Source: an uncultured Clostridium sp. (GTDB lineage: Bacteria; Bacillota; Clostridia; TANB77; CAG-508). Taken from it: a stretch of DNA of 49,267 bases. Shown here piece after piece: positions 20,349-29,361 of this stretch. How positions within the stretch are numbered: position 1 is the first letter of the stretch; each line of letters opens with the position of its first letter. Position numbers and translations under genes: made by a program. A model generated the notes under the pieces. It was not told where the DNA came from, did not search any database, and was given only the letters and a program-made list of their open reading frames with translations. The DNA lies in the NCBI GenBank assembly GCA_947648215.1, contig CANSMW010000014.1:1-49267 (forward strand), in the 5' to 3' direction.

Positions 20349-21117
20349 ATGGGAAAAGTATTAGAGGTAAAAAACATAGAGAAATACTATGGAAACAAAT
20401 CAAATCTAACAAAAGCAATAGACAACATTAGTTTTACAGTAGAAAAAGGAGAATTTGTTGGGATTATGGGTGCGAGTGGCTCTGGAAAAAGTACGCTTTT
20501 AAATGTAATTTCAACAATAGACAAGGTCACCGCAGGACATATTATTGTTAATGGCGAAGATATTACAAAACTAAAAGGAAACAAACTAAATAAGTTTAGG
20601 AGAGAAGAATTAGGCTTTATTTTTCAAGACTTTAATTTATTAGATACTCTTACAGCTTATGAAAATATAGCTTTAGCACTAACAATTCGGGAAAGTAAAT
20701 GCAAGAGAAATTGATAAAAGAGTAAATGCAATTGCAGAAAAATTAGGAATTAAAGAAATTCTTAAAAAGTATCCTTATCAAGTATCTGGAGGTCAAAAAC
20801 AAAGAATTGCATCAGCAAGAGCAATTATAACAAATCCTAAATTAGTATTAGCAGATGAGCCAACAGGAGCATTAGATTCAAAATCAGCAAGACAATTACT
20901 AGAAAATTTTGAATTTTTAAATCAAAAAATGAATGCAACTATTTTAATGGTTACACATGATGCCTTTACAGCTTCTTATGCAAATAGAATTTTATTTATA
21001 AAAGATGGAAAAATCTTTAATGAAATAATTAAAGGTAATGACACAAGAAAACAATTCTTTGAAAAGATAATTGAGGTGCAAACACTTCTTGGAGGTGATT
21101 TGAACGATGTTATTTAA
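20349..21117 (+). CDS. BceA-like ABC ATPase (second copy), read through one +1 shift at CGG
   Basis: ATPase partner of the permease at 21107. Walker A GASGSGKST lies before the break. Signature VSGGQKQR, Walker B VLADEPTGALD and VTHDA lie after it, so both parts are needed. At 20688 the frame reads ACA-ATT-CGG-GAA and would stop at TGA 20712. Skipping the C gives ACA-ATT-GGG-AAA-GTA, LTIGKVNAREIDKRV. The unbroken paralogue at 16473 reads LTINKVPEKEIDKKT in the same place. The joined protein has 255 residues, exactly as in the paralogue. ATG 20349 follows AAAGGAG by eight bases. Confidence 0.93.
20688..20691 (+). other. CGGG +1 frameshift site in the second BceA-like ATPase
   Basis: ATT-CGG-GAA in frame zero, stop eight codons later. 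Skipping the C gives Ile-Gly-Lys. The paralogue encodes Ile-Asn-Lys at the aligned position, so the extra base is proved by comparison within this window. Confidence 0.93.
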
Positions 21118-23197
21118 GTTATCTTGGAATAATATGAAAAAAAGTATAAAAGACTATGCTATATATTTTTTAACATTAGTATTAGGTGTAGCAATTTTTT
21201 ATATGTTCAATTCAATAGACAGTCAACAAGCTATGCTACAGGTATCACAATCACAAAGAGAAATAATAAAAATGATGATTTCGATGCTTGGTTTTGTATC
21301 AGTATTTGTAGCAGTTATATTAGGGTTGCTAATTGTATATGCTAATAATTTCTTAATTAATCGAAGAAAAAAGGAATTTGGAGTGTATATGACACTTGGA
21401 ATGGGTAGAAGGCAAATATCAAAAATTATACTAATGGAAACAATATTTGTTGGAATCATTTCACTTGTCATAGGAATAGTTGTAGGTGTATTTGCATCAC
21501 AATTTATGTCAGTATTAGTTGCAAAAATGTTTGAAGCGGATATGAGTGAATTTCAGTTTGTATTTTCTAGGGATGCTTGTATAAAAACTTGTATTTATTT
21601 TGCAGTAATGTATGTTGCAGTGATGATTTTTAATACATTTACTGTTTCAAAATATAAACTAATCAATTTATTAAATGCTCAAAAGAAAAATGAAAAAGTA
21701 AAAATAAAAAATTCATTTCTTTGCATATTAGTATTTATTGTTGCAGGGGCAATGTTAGGTTATGCTTATTGGAAAGTAACAGCGGATAGCGGTAGTTTAA
21801 GTACATTTGATAAACTATTACCACCAATACTTATGGGAATAGTTAGTACAATATTAATTTTCTGGTCTTTATCAGGTTTTATAATACAAATAGTTCAAAA
21901 AATGAAAAATACATATTTAAAAGGTACAAATATGTTTATATTAAGACAAATTAATAATAAAATTAACACAATGGTAGCAAGCATGAGTGTTATATGTTTA
22001 ATGCTATTTATGACAATATCAATACTTTCTTCAAGTTTAGCATTAAGAAATACAATGGGAAGAGAATTAGTAGAAATGACACCAGTAGATGTAAATTTAT
22101 ATAAAATAGCAAATTTACCAGAAAGATCTGTTAATAAATATGGTAAAGAAACGATATATACAGAAGAGCAAAGGAAAGATTCAAAAATTCCATTAGCAGA
22201 TACATTAAAAAGCAATGGACTAGATATGAATGTATTAAAAGATATGGTAGAAATACCAATCTATACAAGCAATGATTTAACATGGAGTGATTTTTTAGAA
22301 GATAAGTTAGAACAGTTAAAAGCGAAATTTCCTATGCTTGCATACGATACAGAAGAAGAAATTGTAAAAATATCTGATTATAATAAAATAGCAAAATTAT
22401 ATGGAATAGATGAGTATGAGCTAAATGATAATGAATATATTATGATTTGTGATTTTGCGAGTATGAAAGAAGTAAGAAATGAAGTATTAGTAGATGGAAA
22501 CAATTCTTTAACAATCGCAGGAAAGCAATACAAATCAAAATATAATGAGTGCAAAAATGGATTTATAGTAATGTCAACAAGTCATACAAATACAGGAATA
22601 ATAGTTGTCCCAGATAATTGCCCTTTAACAGATGATATGAAAGAAATACACTTTTTAGCAGCAAATTATAATGACGACACAGAAGAAGGAAAGAAAAAAA
22701 TTGAAGAATTATTTTCAAAAAGTGATTCAGCATTTATACAAAGTTTAGACAAAAAAGGATTAGAGATAGAAGGACTTACTAAAACAAGAATTATGGAAGG
22801 AAGTATAGGAATAGCAACAATAGTAACATTTATTGCAATTTACTTAGGTGTAATATTTCTAATTGCAAGTTCAGCTATCCTAGCATTAAAACAACTAACA
22901 GACAGTTCAGATAATAAACAAAGATATACTATTCTAAGAAAAATAGGTTGCGATGAAAAAATGATAAACAAATCTTTATTTAGACAAATAGGAATATTCT
23001 TTGGAGTTCCATTACTTCTAGCAGTTATACATTCTATATTTGGAATACAATTTGCAGTAAAAATGATGTCAGGTTTAGCAAGTGAAAAGGACTTATTGCC
23101 ATCAGCTATTGCCACAGTAGTTATTATCGGAGTAATATATGGAGCTTATTTCTTGGCTACCTACTTTGAAAGTAAAAATATTATTAAGGAGGAATAG
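21107..23197 (+). CDS. BceB-like FtsX-type permease (second copy)
   Basis: A 696-residue paralogue of the permease at 17230 with the same helix layout, a large extracellular segment (about residues 320-570) and a C-terminal FtsX block (LKQLTDSSDNKQRYTILRKIGC). GGAGGTGA stands before ATG 21107, inside the end of the ATPase gene, so the pair is coupled. The extracellular domains of the two copies differ clearly, which suggests different peptide ligands. Confidence 0.9.
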   Translation: MLFKLSWNNMKKSIKDYAIYFLTLVLGVAIFYMFNSIDSQQAMLQVSQSQREIIKMMISMLGFVSVFVAVILGLLIVYANNFLINRRKKEFGVYMTLGMGRRQISKIILMETIFVGIISLVIGIVVGVFASQFMSVLVAKMFEADMSEFQFVFSRDACIKTCIYFAVMYVAVMIFNTFTVSKYKLINLLNAQKKNEKVKIKNSFLCILVFIVAGAMLGYAYWKVTADSGSLSTFDKLLPPILMGIVSTILIFWSLSGFIIQIVQKMKNTYLKGTNMFILRQINNKINTMVASMSVICLMLFMTISILSSSLALRNTMGRELVEMTPVDVNLYKIANLPERSVNKYGKETIYTEEQRKDSKIPLADTLKSNGLDMNVLKDMVEIPIYTSNDLTWSDFLEDKLEQLKAKFPMLAYDTEEEIVKISDYNKIAKLYGIDEYELNDNEYIMICDFASMKEVRNEVLVDGNNSLTIAGKQYKSKYNECKNGFIVMSTSHTNTGIIVVPDNCPLTDDMKEIHFLAANYNDDTEEGKKKIEELFSKSDSAFIQSLDKKGLEIEGLTKTRIMEGSIGIATIVTFIAIYLGVIFLIASSAILALKQLTDSSDNKQRYTILRKIGCDEKMINKSLFRQIGIFFGVPLLLAVIHSIFGIQFAVKMMSGLASEKDLLPSAIATVVIIGVIYGAYFLATYFESKNIIKEE

Positions 23198-23199
23198 AT

Positions 23200-23688
23200 A
23201 TGTTTGGAATCTTTAAAATGATATTTTTAGGAATCATAGCATTAGTAATAATATTATGGATTACAATTTTTAATATAGGAATAGGAGAAAATCCAAAAGA
23301 CAAAATGATAAACACTTATGATTCATTTATTCAAAGTTTTGATACAGCAGGTCTAACAAGTAATTGGAAATTAAAGGGCAAAAGAAAATATGGAGTAGAT
23401 AAATATGTTGGAACATATATAGCAAATTATGATAATTATTCAGGTGAAGAAACAATATTTGGTGGAACTGCATTAAACAGGAAGAATGGAGATCATATAA
23501 AGATAAAAATAAAAATAGAAAAAGAAGGCGGTAATATAGGTGTAATTGCCAAATTAGGAAATAATGAAACTACATTAATTAGTGATACAGGAGAATATGA
23601 AGATAATATATATGCCAGCGGAGTTAGTTATTATTTGACACTTAAATTAGATAATTTTAAAGGAAATATTGATATTATATCAGAATAG
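23200..23688 (+). CDS. Membrane-anchored protein of unknown function
   Basis: 162 residues: one N-terminal hydrophobic helix (about 4-25), then a probably beta-rich extracellular domain (KYVGTYIANYDNYSGEETIFGG). I do not recognise a family. It starts three bases after the permease stop and precedes yxeA, so it belongs to the antibiotic-response operon. Confidence 0.6.
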   Translation: MFGIFKMIFLGIIALVIILWITIFNIGIGENPKDKMINTYDSFIQSFDTAGLTSNWKLKGKRKYGVDKYVGTYIANYDNYSGEETIFGGTALNRKNGDHIKIKIKIEKEGGNIGVIAKLGNNETTLISDTGEYEDNIYASGVSYYLTLKLDNFKGNIDIISE

Positions 23689-23700
23689 GAGGGATTTAAG

Positions 23701-24054
23701 ATGGATAGCATAAAAGAAAAAATACCAATGATAATAGCGGTTATTGTAGCAATAGCACTATGTGGAGTAGCATATTATTTCTTGGTATATCAACAATCAA
23801 ATTATTATACTCAAATAGATAATAGCAAAATAGCAAGTATTCCAGAAACAGGTGGAATGAAATATGAATATACTTTAGACTGTTATAGCGAAAATGGAAA
23901 GAAAAAAGAAATAAAATTCAGAACAAGTAGAGAATTAAAAGAAGATTCCTATTTAAAATTAGAAGTAATGGTTACAAGAGGAGTCAAATCTTGGGAAGAA
24001 GTACAAGTAAATGAATTACCAGATAAAGTGAAAACAGCACTAAATATAGAGTAA
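23701..24054 (+). CDS. YxeA-family secreted or anchored protein
   Basis: 117 residues: N-terminal membrane helix (about 9-29), then a small beta domain with YYTQIDN and YEYTLDCYSENGKKKEIKF, as in YxeA (DUF1093) proteins. In Bacillus yxeA also neighbours a BceAB-type transporter, which agrees with this location. Function unknown. AGGAGG before the ATG. Confidence 0.78.
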   Translation: MDSIKEKIPMIIAVIVAIALCGVAYYFLVYQQSNYYTQIDNSKIASIPETGGMKYEYTLDCYSENGKKKEIKFRTSRELKEDSYLKLEVMVTRGVKSWEEVQVNELPDKVKTALNIE

Positions 24055-24066
24055 GGAGGAGTTAAA

Positions 24067-24207
24067 ATGCCTAAAAACATAAATTGGGATGGAATAATCC
24101 AATCAATAAACGATTTTTGGCTACCGATATTAGGATTTGGTGGAATAATAGTCATAGTAGTAATTAGTGCAGTAATTTATAAAAAATGGAAAGAAAAAAA
24201 TGAATAA
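24067..24207 (+). CDS. 46-residue single-helix membrane peptide
   Basis: AAGGAGGAG precedes ATG 24067. The product has a short polar N-terminus, one strong transmembrane helix (FWLPILGFGGIIVIVVISAV) and a basic tail KKWKEKNE. The start is 13 bases after yxeA and the downstream transglycosylase follows by 24 bases, so it is a real member of the operon. It may be a small subunit or regulator of the transporter or kinase, but no family is recognised. Confidence 0.6.
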   Translation: MPKNINWDGIIQSINDFWLPILGFGGIIVIVVISAVIYKKWKEKNE

Positions 24208-24231
24208 AAAGTAGTAAAAGAGGTGGTAAAG

Positions 24232-24927
24232 ATGAAGAAATTTTTAAAAATAGTATTTTTTATAACATTGATAATAACAAGTATAGCATTGATATTTGTA
24301 GAAAATGGATATAAAATGTATAAAGATGCAATACAAGAAATAAGTATAGAAGATAAAATAAAAGAAATAAAAAGCAAAGAAAACTATACAGAAATTTCAG
24401 ACTTACCACAAAATTATATCAATGCAGTATTATCAGTAGAAGATCATAGATTTTATAAACATTGTGGAATAGATTTAATTGCAATAGGTAGAGCAACAAT
24501 AAATGATATAAAAGCTATGGATTTTGTAGAAGGTGGAAGTACCATAACACAACAACTAGCAAAAAATATATATTTTACACAAGACAAGAAATTTGAAAGA
24601 AAAATAGCAGAAGTATTTATGGCATTTAAAATAGAAAATAAATGTGAAAAAGATGAAATATTAGAATTGTATTTGAATACAAGTTATTTTGGAGATGGAT
24701 ATTATACTGTAAGAGAAGCGAGTTTAGGATATTTTGGAAAAGAACCAAATCAGATGACAGATTATGAAGCAATTATGCTTGCAGGAATACCTAATGCACC
24801 ATCAGTGTATGCACCAACAAAAAATCCAGAATTAGCAAAACAAAGACAAAAACAAGTAATAAATAAAATGATAGAGTATAAATATCTTACACAAAGTGAA
24901 GCAGATAAAATATTAAAACAGGAATAG
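24232..24927 (+). CDS. Monofunctional peptidoglycan glycosyltransferase (GT51)
   Basis: 231 residues: N-terminal signal anchor (about 4-24), then a GT51 domain. AVLSVEDHRFYKHCGID contains the catalytic Glu, EGGSTITQQLAKN is the second motif, and ELYLNTSYFGDGYYTVREAS follows. There is no transpeptidase domain, so it polymerises lipid II as MtgA/SgtB-type enzymes do. Its place at the end of a bacitracin/lantibiotic-type response operon suggests reinforcement of wall synthesis when lipid II is attacked. ATG 24232 follows GAGGTGG. Confidence 0.9.
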   Translation: MKKFLKIVFFITLIITSIALIFVENGYKMYKDAIQEISIEDKIKEIKSKENYTEISDLPQNYINAVLSVEDHRFYKHCGIDLIAIGRATINDIKAMDFVEGGSTITQQLAKNIYFTQDKKFERKIAEVFMAFKIENKCEKDEILELYLNTSYFGDGYYTVREASLGYFGKEPNQMTDYEAIMLAGIPNAPSVYAPTKNPELAKQRQKQVINKMIEYKYLTQSEADKILKQE

Positions 24928-25035
24928 TAATTAGTTGTAAAAATATACTAATTAAATAACACAAAGATTAATAATCAATGTGGTAAAAATGCACAACGAA
25001 TAATTAATGTTAATAGAACGAAAGGAGTAGCGAAT

Positions 25036-25395
25036 ATGAGCATTTTAGGTAATATCTTATGGTTTATCTTTGGAGGTTTTTTAAGTGGGATTTCTTGGTG
25101 TATATCAGGTCTTATTTGGTGTATTACAATAATAGGAATTCCCTATGGAAAACAATGTTTTAAATTTGCAGCTTTATCATTTGCACCATTCGGCAAAGAT
25201 GTCGAATATGGAGGAGGAATACCATCAGTAATGGCAAATGTAATATGGATTATCTTCTTTGGGATTCCAATGGCACTTGAAAACTTATTATTTGGTTGTA
25301 TATGGTGCATAACAATAGTAGGTATTCCATTTGGACTTCAATTCTTTAAAATTGCTAAATTATCTTTAGCACCTTTTGGAGCAAGAGTAGAATAG
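25036..25395 (+). CDS. YccF-family inner membrane protein
   Basis: 119 residues with two repeats of the YccF domain: FLSGISWCISGLIWCITIIGIPYG... and NVIWIIFFGIPMAL...GCIWCITIVGIPFG, each ending LS(F/L)APFG. It is a multi-pass membrane protein of unknown function. AAAGGAG precedes the ATG. It stands alone, with a hairpin (GGGAGC/GCTCTC, about 25441-25460) and T-rich tract after it. Confidence 0.85.
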   Translation: MSILGNILWFIFGGFLSGISWCISGLIWCITIIGIPYGKQCFKFAALSFAPFGKDVEYGGGIPSVMANVIWIIFFGIPMALENLLFGCIWCITIVGIPFGLQFFKIAKLSLAPFGARVE

Positions 25396-25497
25396 TAGTA
25401 AACTGGTTAATTTAACATTGATTATAAGTTGTGTATTTTGAGGGAGCAGTTTTGCTCTCTTTTAATTTAGAAACGGATGAAAAAAATATAGAAACTA

Positions 25498-25526
25498 TTG
25501 ACAAAGTTAAAAAAATTTTGTATATA
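25498..25526 (+). promoter_or_regulatory. Promoter of the structured leader and two-component operon
   Basis: TTGACA (25498-25503), a 17-base spacer and TATATA (25521-25526), directly before the leader RNA. Confidence 0.6.
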
Positions 25527-25535
25527 TATTAAATA

Positions 25536-25652
25536 TAAATCATCGGAGGATAGGGGCATCGCAATACCCGAGATTGAAATAATTTCAATCTCCTATCGAA
25601 GAAGATGTTGAGTGCGCTCAGTTATTAAAAAAATAACGGGGCTATTTTTTGC
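25536..25652 (+). ncRNA. Structured leader RNA of unknown class
   Basis: GATAGG/CCTATC closing pairs (about 25550 and 25592) enclose GGGCATCGCAATACCC and a perfect hairpin GAGATTGAAATAATTTCAATCTC. GTTATT/AATAAC with a following T run (25621-25650) looks like a terminator. It lies between a promoter and a 20-codon ORF. It could be a riboswitch or attenuator. I cannot assign it to a known class by eye. Confidence 0.5.
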
Positions 25653-25671
25653 CTCAAAAGGAGGAATTTGA

Positions 25672-25734
25672 ATGAATAAAATCAATATACTGATGGATTT
25701 AATCTTGAAATTAATGAATCAAAATAAAGTATAA
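25672..25734 (+). CDS. 20-residue ORF after the leader RNA
   Basis: AAAGGAGGA, then ATG at a good distance, and 20 codons to TAA. The peptide is short and amphipathic-hydrophobic (ILMDLILKLMN in the middle). It lies between a putative terminator and the response regulator. It may be a leader peptide, a signalling or toxic small peptide, or chance. The ribosome-binding site is the main support. Confidence 0.4.
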   Translation: MNKINILMDLILKLMNQNKV

Positions 25735-25830
25735 TTATCTCGACAACTTACAGGTAAAAAGATATGCTTAGTATATTTTCGATAATTTGACAAAAAATTG
25801 ACAATTATAAATTAAAATATAATAGGGGTC

Positions 25831-26514
25831 ATGGATATGAAATATAAAATTTTAATTGTAGATGATGAAGAAATGATAACAGATCTAATATCCTCACATC
25901 TGCAAAACTGTGGCTATAACACTCTTATAGCAAATAATGTAAATGAGGCTATGGAAGAATTAAGACATCAGCCAAACCTCATCATACTTGATATTAATAT
26001 GCCTGGAACAAATGGATTAGAGCTATGCCGTAATATACGAAAACATATATCTTGTCCTATTATTTTTTTGACAGCTCGCATTACAGAGCAAGATAAGATA
26101 AATGGATTTCAGTATGGCGGAGATGACTATATTACTAAACCTTTTAGCCTTAAAGAATTAACGGCTCGTATTGAAGCACATTTACGCCGAGATGAGAGAA
26201 ATAAAAATACTTTTTCCATTTTTACAACTCATGATGGACTAATCGTTAATTTATCGAAACAAACAATATCTTATGGCGATAAAGAAATACCCTTTTCAAA
26301 AAAAGAGTTTGATTTAATAGAATATTTAATTACAAATAAAGGACAAGTTTTTGATAAAGAAAAAATTTATGAAACAGTATGGGGATATGATGCAGAAGGA
26401 GATAGTAATGTTGTAAAAGAACACATAAGAAAAATTCGTAATAAATTTCAAGAAATAACAGGAAACGATTATATTCAAACTGTTTGGGGAGTGGGCTATA
26501 GATGGAAAAATTAA
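25831..26514 (+). CDS. OmpR-family response regulator (VanR-like)
   Basis: 227 residues: receiver domain with DDEE, phosphoacceptor Asp in IILDINMPG, FLTAR and TKPFS, then a winged helix (FSKKEFDLIEYLITNKG, VVKEHIRKIRNKF, VWGVGYRW). ATG 25831 and 25837 are both possible. It overlaps the kinase start by 13 bases. It probably controls the ABC exporter operon downstream. Confidence 0.88.
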   Translation: MDMKYKILIVDDEEMITDLISSHLQNCGYNTLIANNVNEAMEELRHQPNLIILDINMPGTNGLELCRNIRKHISCPIIFLTARITEQDKINGFQYGGDDYITKPFSLKELTARIEAHLRRDERNKNTFSIFTTHDGLIVNLSKQTISYGDKEIPFSKKEFDLIEYLITNKGQVFDKEKIYETVWGYDAEGDSNVVKEHIRKIRNKFQEITGNDYIQTVWGVGYRWKN

Positions 26515-27791
26515 AAAGGAAATGCAGTTCATTACAAAATTATTTTGTATTAATAGTTTTAATTACATTTTTCATTGTTATATGTTTATCATTATTAAGT
26601 ATATGGGGATGTCAAAAATTTCGAGAGTATTTATTGCCAAACTCTAATACAATTTGGGTAACATTAAATATAACATATAGCGATGGAAGAACGGAAAAAC
26701 TTGAATTTAGTACAGAATTAGGACAAGAAATGTATGATATTCCCATAGTGACAGTAGAAGAAGGTGGTTCGATAAATAACTCTGAACTATCTGATATAAA
26801 AACAAGTATTGAAAAAATTGAAAATAATTTTGATATGCTAACTCCAAAAAGAAAAATTGCATATCAAATATGTGGAATATCAATGATAGCAATGCCAATG
26901 ATATTTTCTATAGTTGGAATTTTAATTTGTGGATTTATTTTTTATCGTAAGAAATTAAATAAACCATTAAAACTCCTTGAAAATTCAATGGAACAAATAT
27001 CAAATAAGAATCTTGATTTTGAATTGTATTATAATTCTAATGATGAAATGGGAAGACTATGTTGTACTTTTGAAGAAATGCGACAAACATTAGAAAAGAC
27101 CTACAAAGAATTATGGAAAATGATTGAAGAAAGAAGATTAGTGCAAGCATCAGTAGCTCATGATTTAAGAAATCCAATATCAATTATAGAAGGATATACA
27201 GAATATTTACAAACAAATTTACAAAATGATAATTTAAGTAAAGAAAAAATTTTAGAAATTACTTCAAATATAAATAAAACAGCTAAAAGATTAGAAAGAT
27301 ACACAGAGTCTATTCGTACGATTAATGCTTTAGAGGATATAGAAATAAATCGTAAAGAAATCTCTACTCGAAAATTCATTGAAGATGTAAAATCAGATCT
27401 AAAACAAATGACAAAGTCTAAAGGAATAGGATTGGATTTAGAGGCAGAGAAGTTATTTAAAGAAAAGATAAAGATAGATTCTTATATTATTTATAGAATT
27501 TTAGAGAACATAGTTAATAATGCCCTTAGATATTCCAAAGAAAAAATTAATTTATCATTTAATATACAAGAAAATTATTTAATGATCTCTATTGTAGATG
27601 ATGGTATAGGTTTTTCGGAAGATGTTTTAAAAGAAAGAAACAATTTAATTATACCTACTTCAAGTGATGACAAGCATTGTGGATTAGGATTAGTAATTAG
27701 TCGTATTCTTTGCAAAAAGCATGGAGGAAAACTAGAATTATCTAATGATATATCTGGTGGAGCAAAAGTAAAAATTTTTATAGAAATTTGA
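26502..27791 (+). CDS. Sensor histidine kinase with HAMP domain
   Basis: 429 residues: helix (about 15-37), an extracellular sensor of about 95 residues, a second helix (about 128-150), HAMP (NKPLKLLENSMEQI), H-box SVAHDLRNPISIIEGY, N-box ENIVNNALRYS, and G-boxes VDDGIGFS and GLGLVISRILCKKHGG. The H-box with HDLRNP places it near VanS/LiaS-like kinases of Firmicutes that sense cell-envelope stress or lantibiotics. Cognate to the regulator at 25831. Confidence 0.88.
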   Translation: MEKLKRKCSSLQNYFVLIVLITFFIVICLSLLSIWGCQKFREYLLPNSNTIWVTLNITYSDGRTEKLEFSTELGQEMYDIPIVTVEEGGSINNSELSDIKTSIEKIENNFDMLTPKRKIAYQICGISMIAMPMIFSIVGILICGFIFYRKKLNKPLKLLENSMEQISNKNLDFELYYNSNDEMGRLCCTFEEMRQTLEKTYKELWKMIEERRLVQASVAHDLRNPISIIEGYTEYLQTNLQNDNLSKEKILEITSNINKTAKRLERYTESIRTINALEDIEINRKEISTRKFIEDVKSDLKQMTKSKGIGLDLEAEKLFKEKIKIDSYIIYRILENIVNNALRYSKEKINLSFNIQENYLMISIVDDGIGFSEDVLKERNNLIIPTSSDDKHCGLGLVISRILCKKHGGKLELSNDISGGAKVKIFIEI

Positions 27792-27799
27792 CCGATTTT

Positions 27800-27970
27800 T
27801 GACTTTTATTATATATGATTTCCTTATAAGCCATTTATGGCAATATAAGGAGGTCATTTTTCATATAGTAGGAATTTTCATTGCAAAAGCAATGAAAAGC
27901 TCCATACTAGATAATTATGGCGAGTGTTATAATTTCTTAGTGACTTTGTCACTTAGAAATTGTTAAGGAG
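27800..27970 (+). promoter_or_regulatory. Leader with several hairpins before the exporter operon
   Basis: The 187-base gap contains CCTTATAAGCCATTTATGGCAATATAAGG, GGAATTTTCATTGCAAAAGCAATGAAAAGCTCC and AATTTCTTAGTGACTTTGTCACTTAGAAATT, each a hairpin, then AAGGAGG before the next ATG. No T-run terminator is evident. It may be a regulated leader or the regulator's target area. Confidence 0.4.
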
Positions 27971-27978
27971 GTTTTTTT

Positions 27979-29346
27979 ATGAAAAAATTAATTATTTTAT
28001 TGATAGTCATTGGAATAGGTTTGGTATTAATATTTGGTGGGAAATTATTAAAAAATACAGATTTAACAAATGATGACATTGTATCAAAAAGTTTTGATTG
28101 GGTAACAGGAAAAGGAACAGATGAAATAGAAATGAAAGGTAAATTATCTTTACTTTCTAAAACTTCAAATACAGATGATGGATATTATTATTTTCAAAGC
28201 GATGCAGAAAATTTATTAAATGGTAAAAGAATATCTCATTTGATGTATATTGACTTTGCTACTCATCAAGAAATTTATTTATGTAGTAATTCTGGTTGTA
28301 ATCATAACACAGAAAGTTGTTCATCTTTATTTTTAGAAAATGAAGTTCCATCTGATTCATCTATACTTTTTATATGGAATAATAAGATATTTATTTTAAG
28401 TAAACAGCAGGATCAAGATGGAGTAGCAGCTTTAGGAGTAAGTACAAGTTCTGGAGTAGAAGGAAGCTCTAGCATATTATATTGTTTAAACTTGGATGGA
28501 ACAAGTAGAGAAAAGATTTATACATTTGACAGTAACCTTACTGTAGAAGATTTTGTAGTTGGAGATGAGAATGGGCTTTATTTTGTTACTAAAAAAGTGT
28601 CAGCAAATAGTATTAATGGTAATTCTTATCAAACATCATCAGAGAAAAATTTAGTTTATTTAGATGTAAAAACAAAAAAGGAAAAGAAGGTTTTTTCTAT
28701 GGATTTTAATGATGATGTTGAATGGGATGTTATTGGGTGTAGTGATAAAAATCTAATTTTACATGGAATAGATTTTGGAAAAAAGGTTTCACAAGAAGAA
28801 AAGCATAGTGAAGATAATGAAGTATACAAAAATTCTTATGATGTATTTAAAACTCTTAATGTAGAAAATAGAGAACTTAAAGAAATCTATCGTATATTTG
28901 CAGCACATTCTCGTAGTTATGTAACAGATGAAAAATATTTATATTTTTCTAAAGAAGGAGATGGAGAAGTTATAAAAATTGACTTAAAAACAGGAGAAAA
29001 AAATTCTTTTGTAAAATTATCTCAAAATGGTATTTATGGAATTATTGGAGATAAAATAATGTGCTATGAGTATAGTTTTAATGACAAAACTCTTTACTTT
29101 GTTGATAAAAATACAGGAAAAATTTCTCATTCAAAACTTGTAAACAAAACAGTAGGAAGAACTTTAGATATTATTGCAGAAAGTAAAACACAAGTTTTAG
29201 TTATTTATGATTCAGATGTAAATTATCATCAAGATGGTTCTTATGAAACTAAAAAAGAATATTGTGGCTTAATTAGCAAAGAAGATTTATATAAAGGAAA
29301 CCATAATTTTACTGAAATAAAAATGATTAATAATGTTATTAATTAA
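27979..29346 (+). CDS. Anchored beta-propeller-like protein with a Cys/His cluster
   Basis: 455 residues. A single N-terminal helix (about 3-22) is followed by a long extracellular region of repeated beta blocks (YYYFQS..., LYCLNLDGTSREKIY, GLYFVTKK, YLYFSKEGDGEVIKIDLKTGEK), as in six- or seven-blade propellers. The segment LCSNSGCNHNTESC resembles a CxxxxCxH...C cluster common in surface proteins of Clostridia. It is the first gene of an operon with an ABC exporter. Role unknown; possibly ligand binding or immunity. Confidence 0.6.
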   Translation: MKKLIILLIVIGIGLVLIFGGKLLKNTDLTNDDIVSKSFDWVTGKGTDEIEMKGKLSLLSKTSNTDDGYYYFQSDAENLLNGKRISHLMYIDFATHQEIYLCSNSGCNHNTESCSSLFLENEVPSDSSILFIWNNKIFILSKQQDQDGVAALGVSTSSGVEGSSSILYCLNLDGTSREKIYTFDSNLTVEDFVVGDENGLYFVTKKVSANSINGNSYQTSSEKNLVYLDVKTKKEKKVFSMDFNDDVEWDVIGCSDKNLILHGIDFGKKVSQEEKHSEDNEVYKNSYDVFKTLNVENRELKEIYRIFAAHSRSYVTDEKYLYFSKEGDGEVIKIDLKTGEKNSFVKLSQNGIYGIIGDKIMCYEYSFNDKTLYFVDKNTGKISHSKLVNKTVGRTLDIIAESKTQVLVIYDSDVNYHQDGSYETKKEYCGLISKEDLYKGNHNFTEIKMINNVIN

Positions 29347-29361
29347 TAAGGGGGAAAGATA

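Noticed and set aside
25536..25652. Assignment of the leader to the fluoride, guanidine or ZTP riboswitch classes
   Set aside because: Key consensus segments of these classes could not be matched by eye, so the class is left open.
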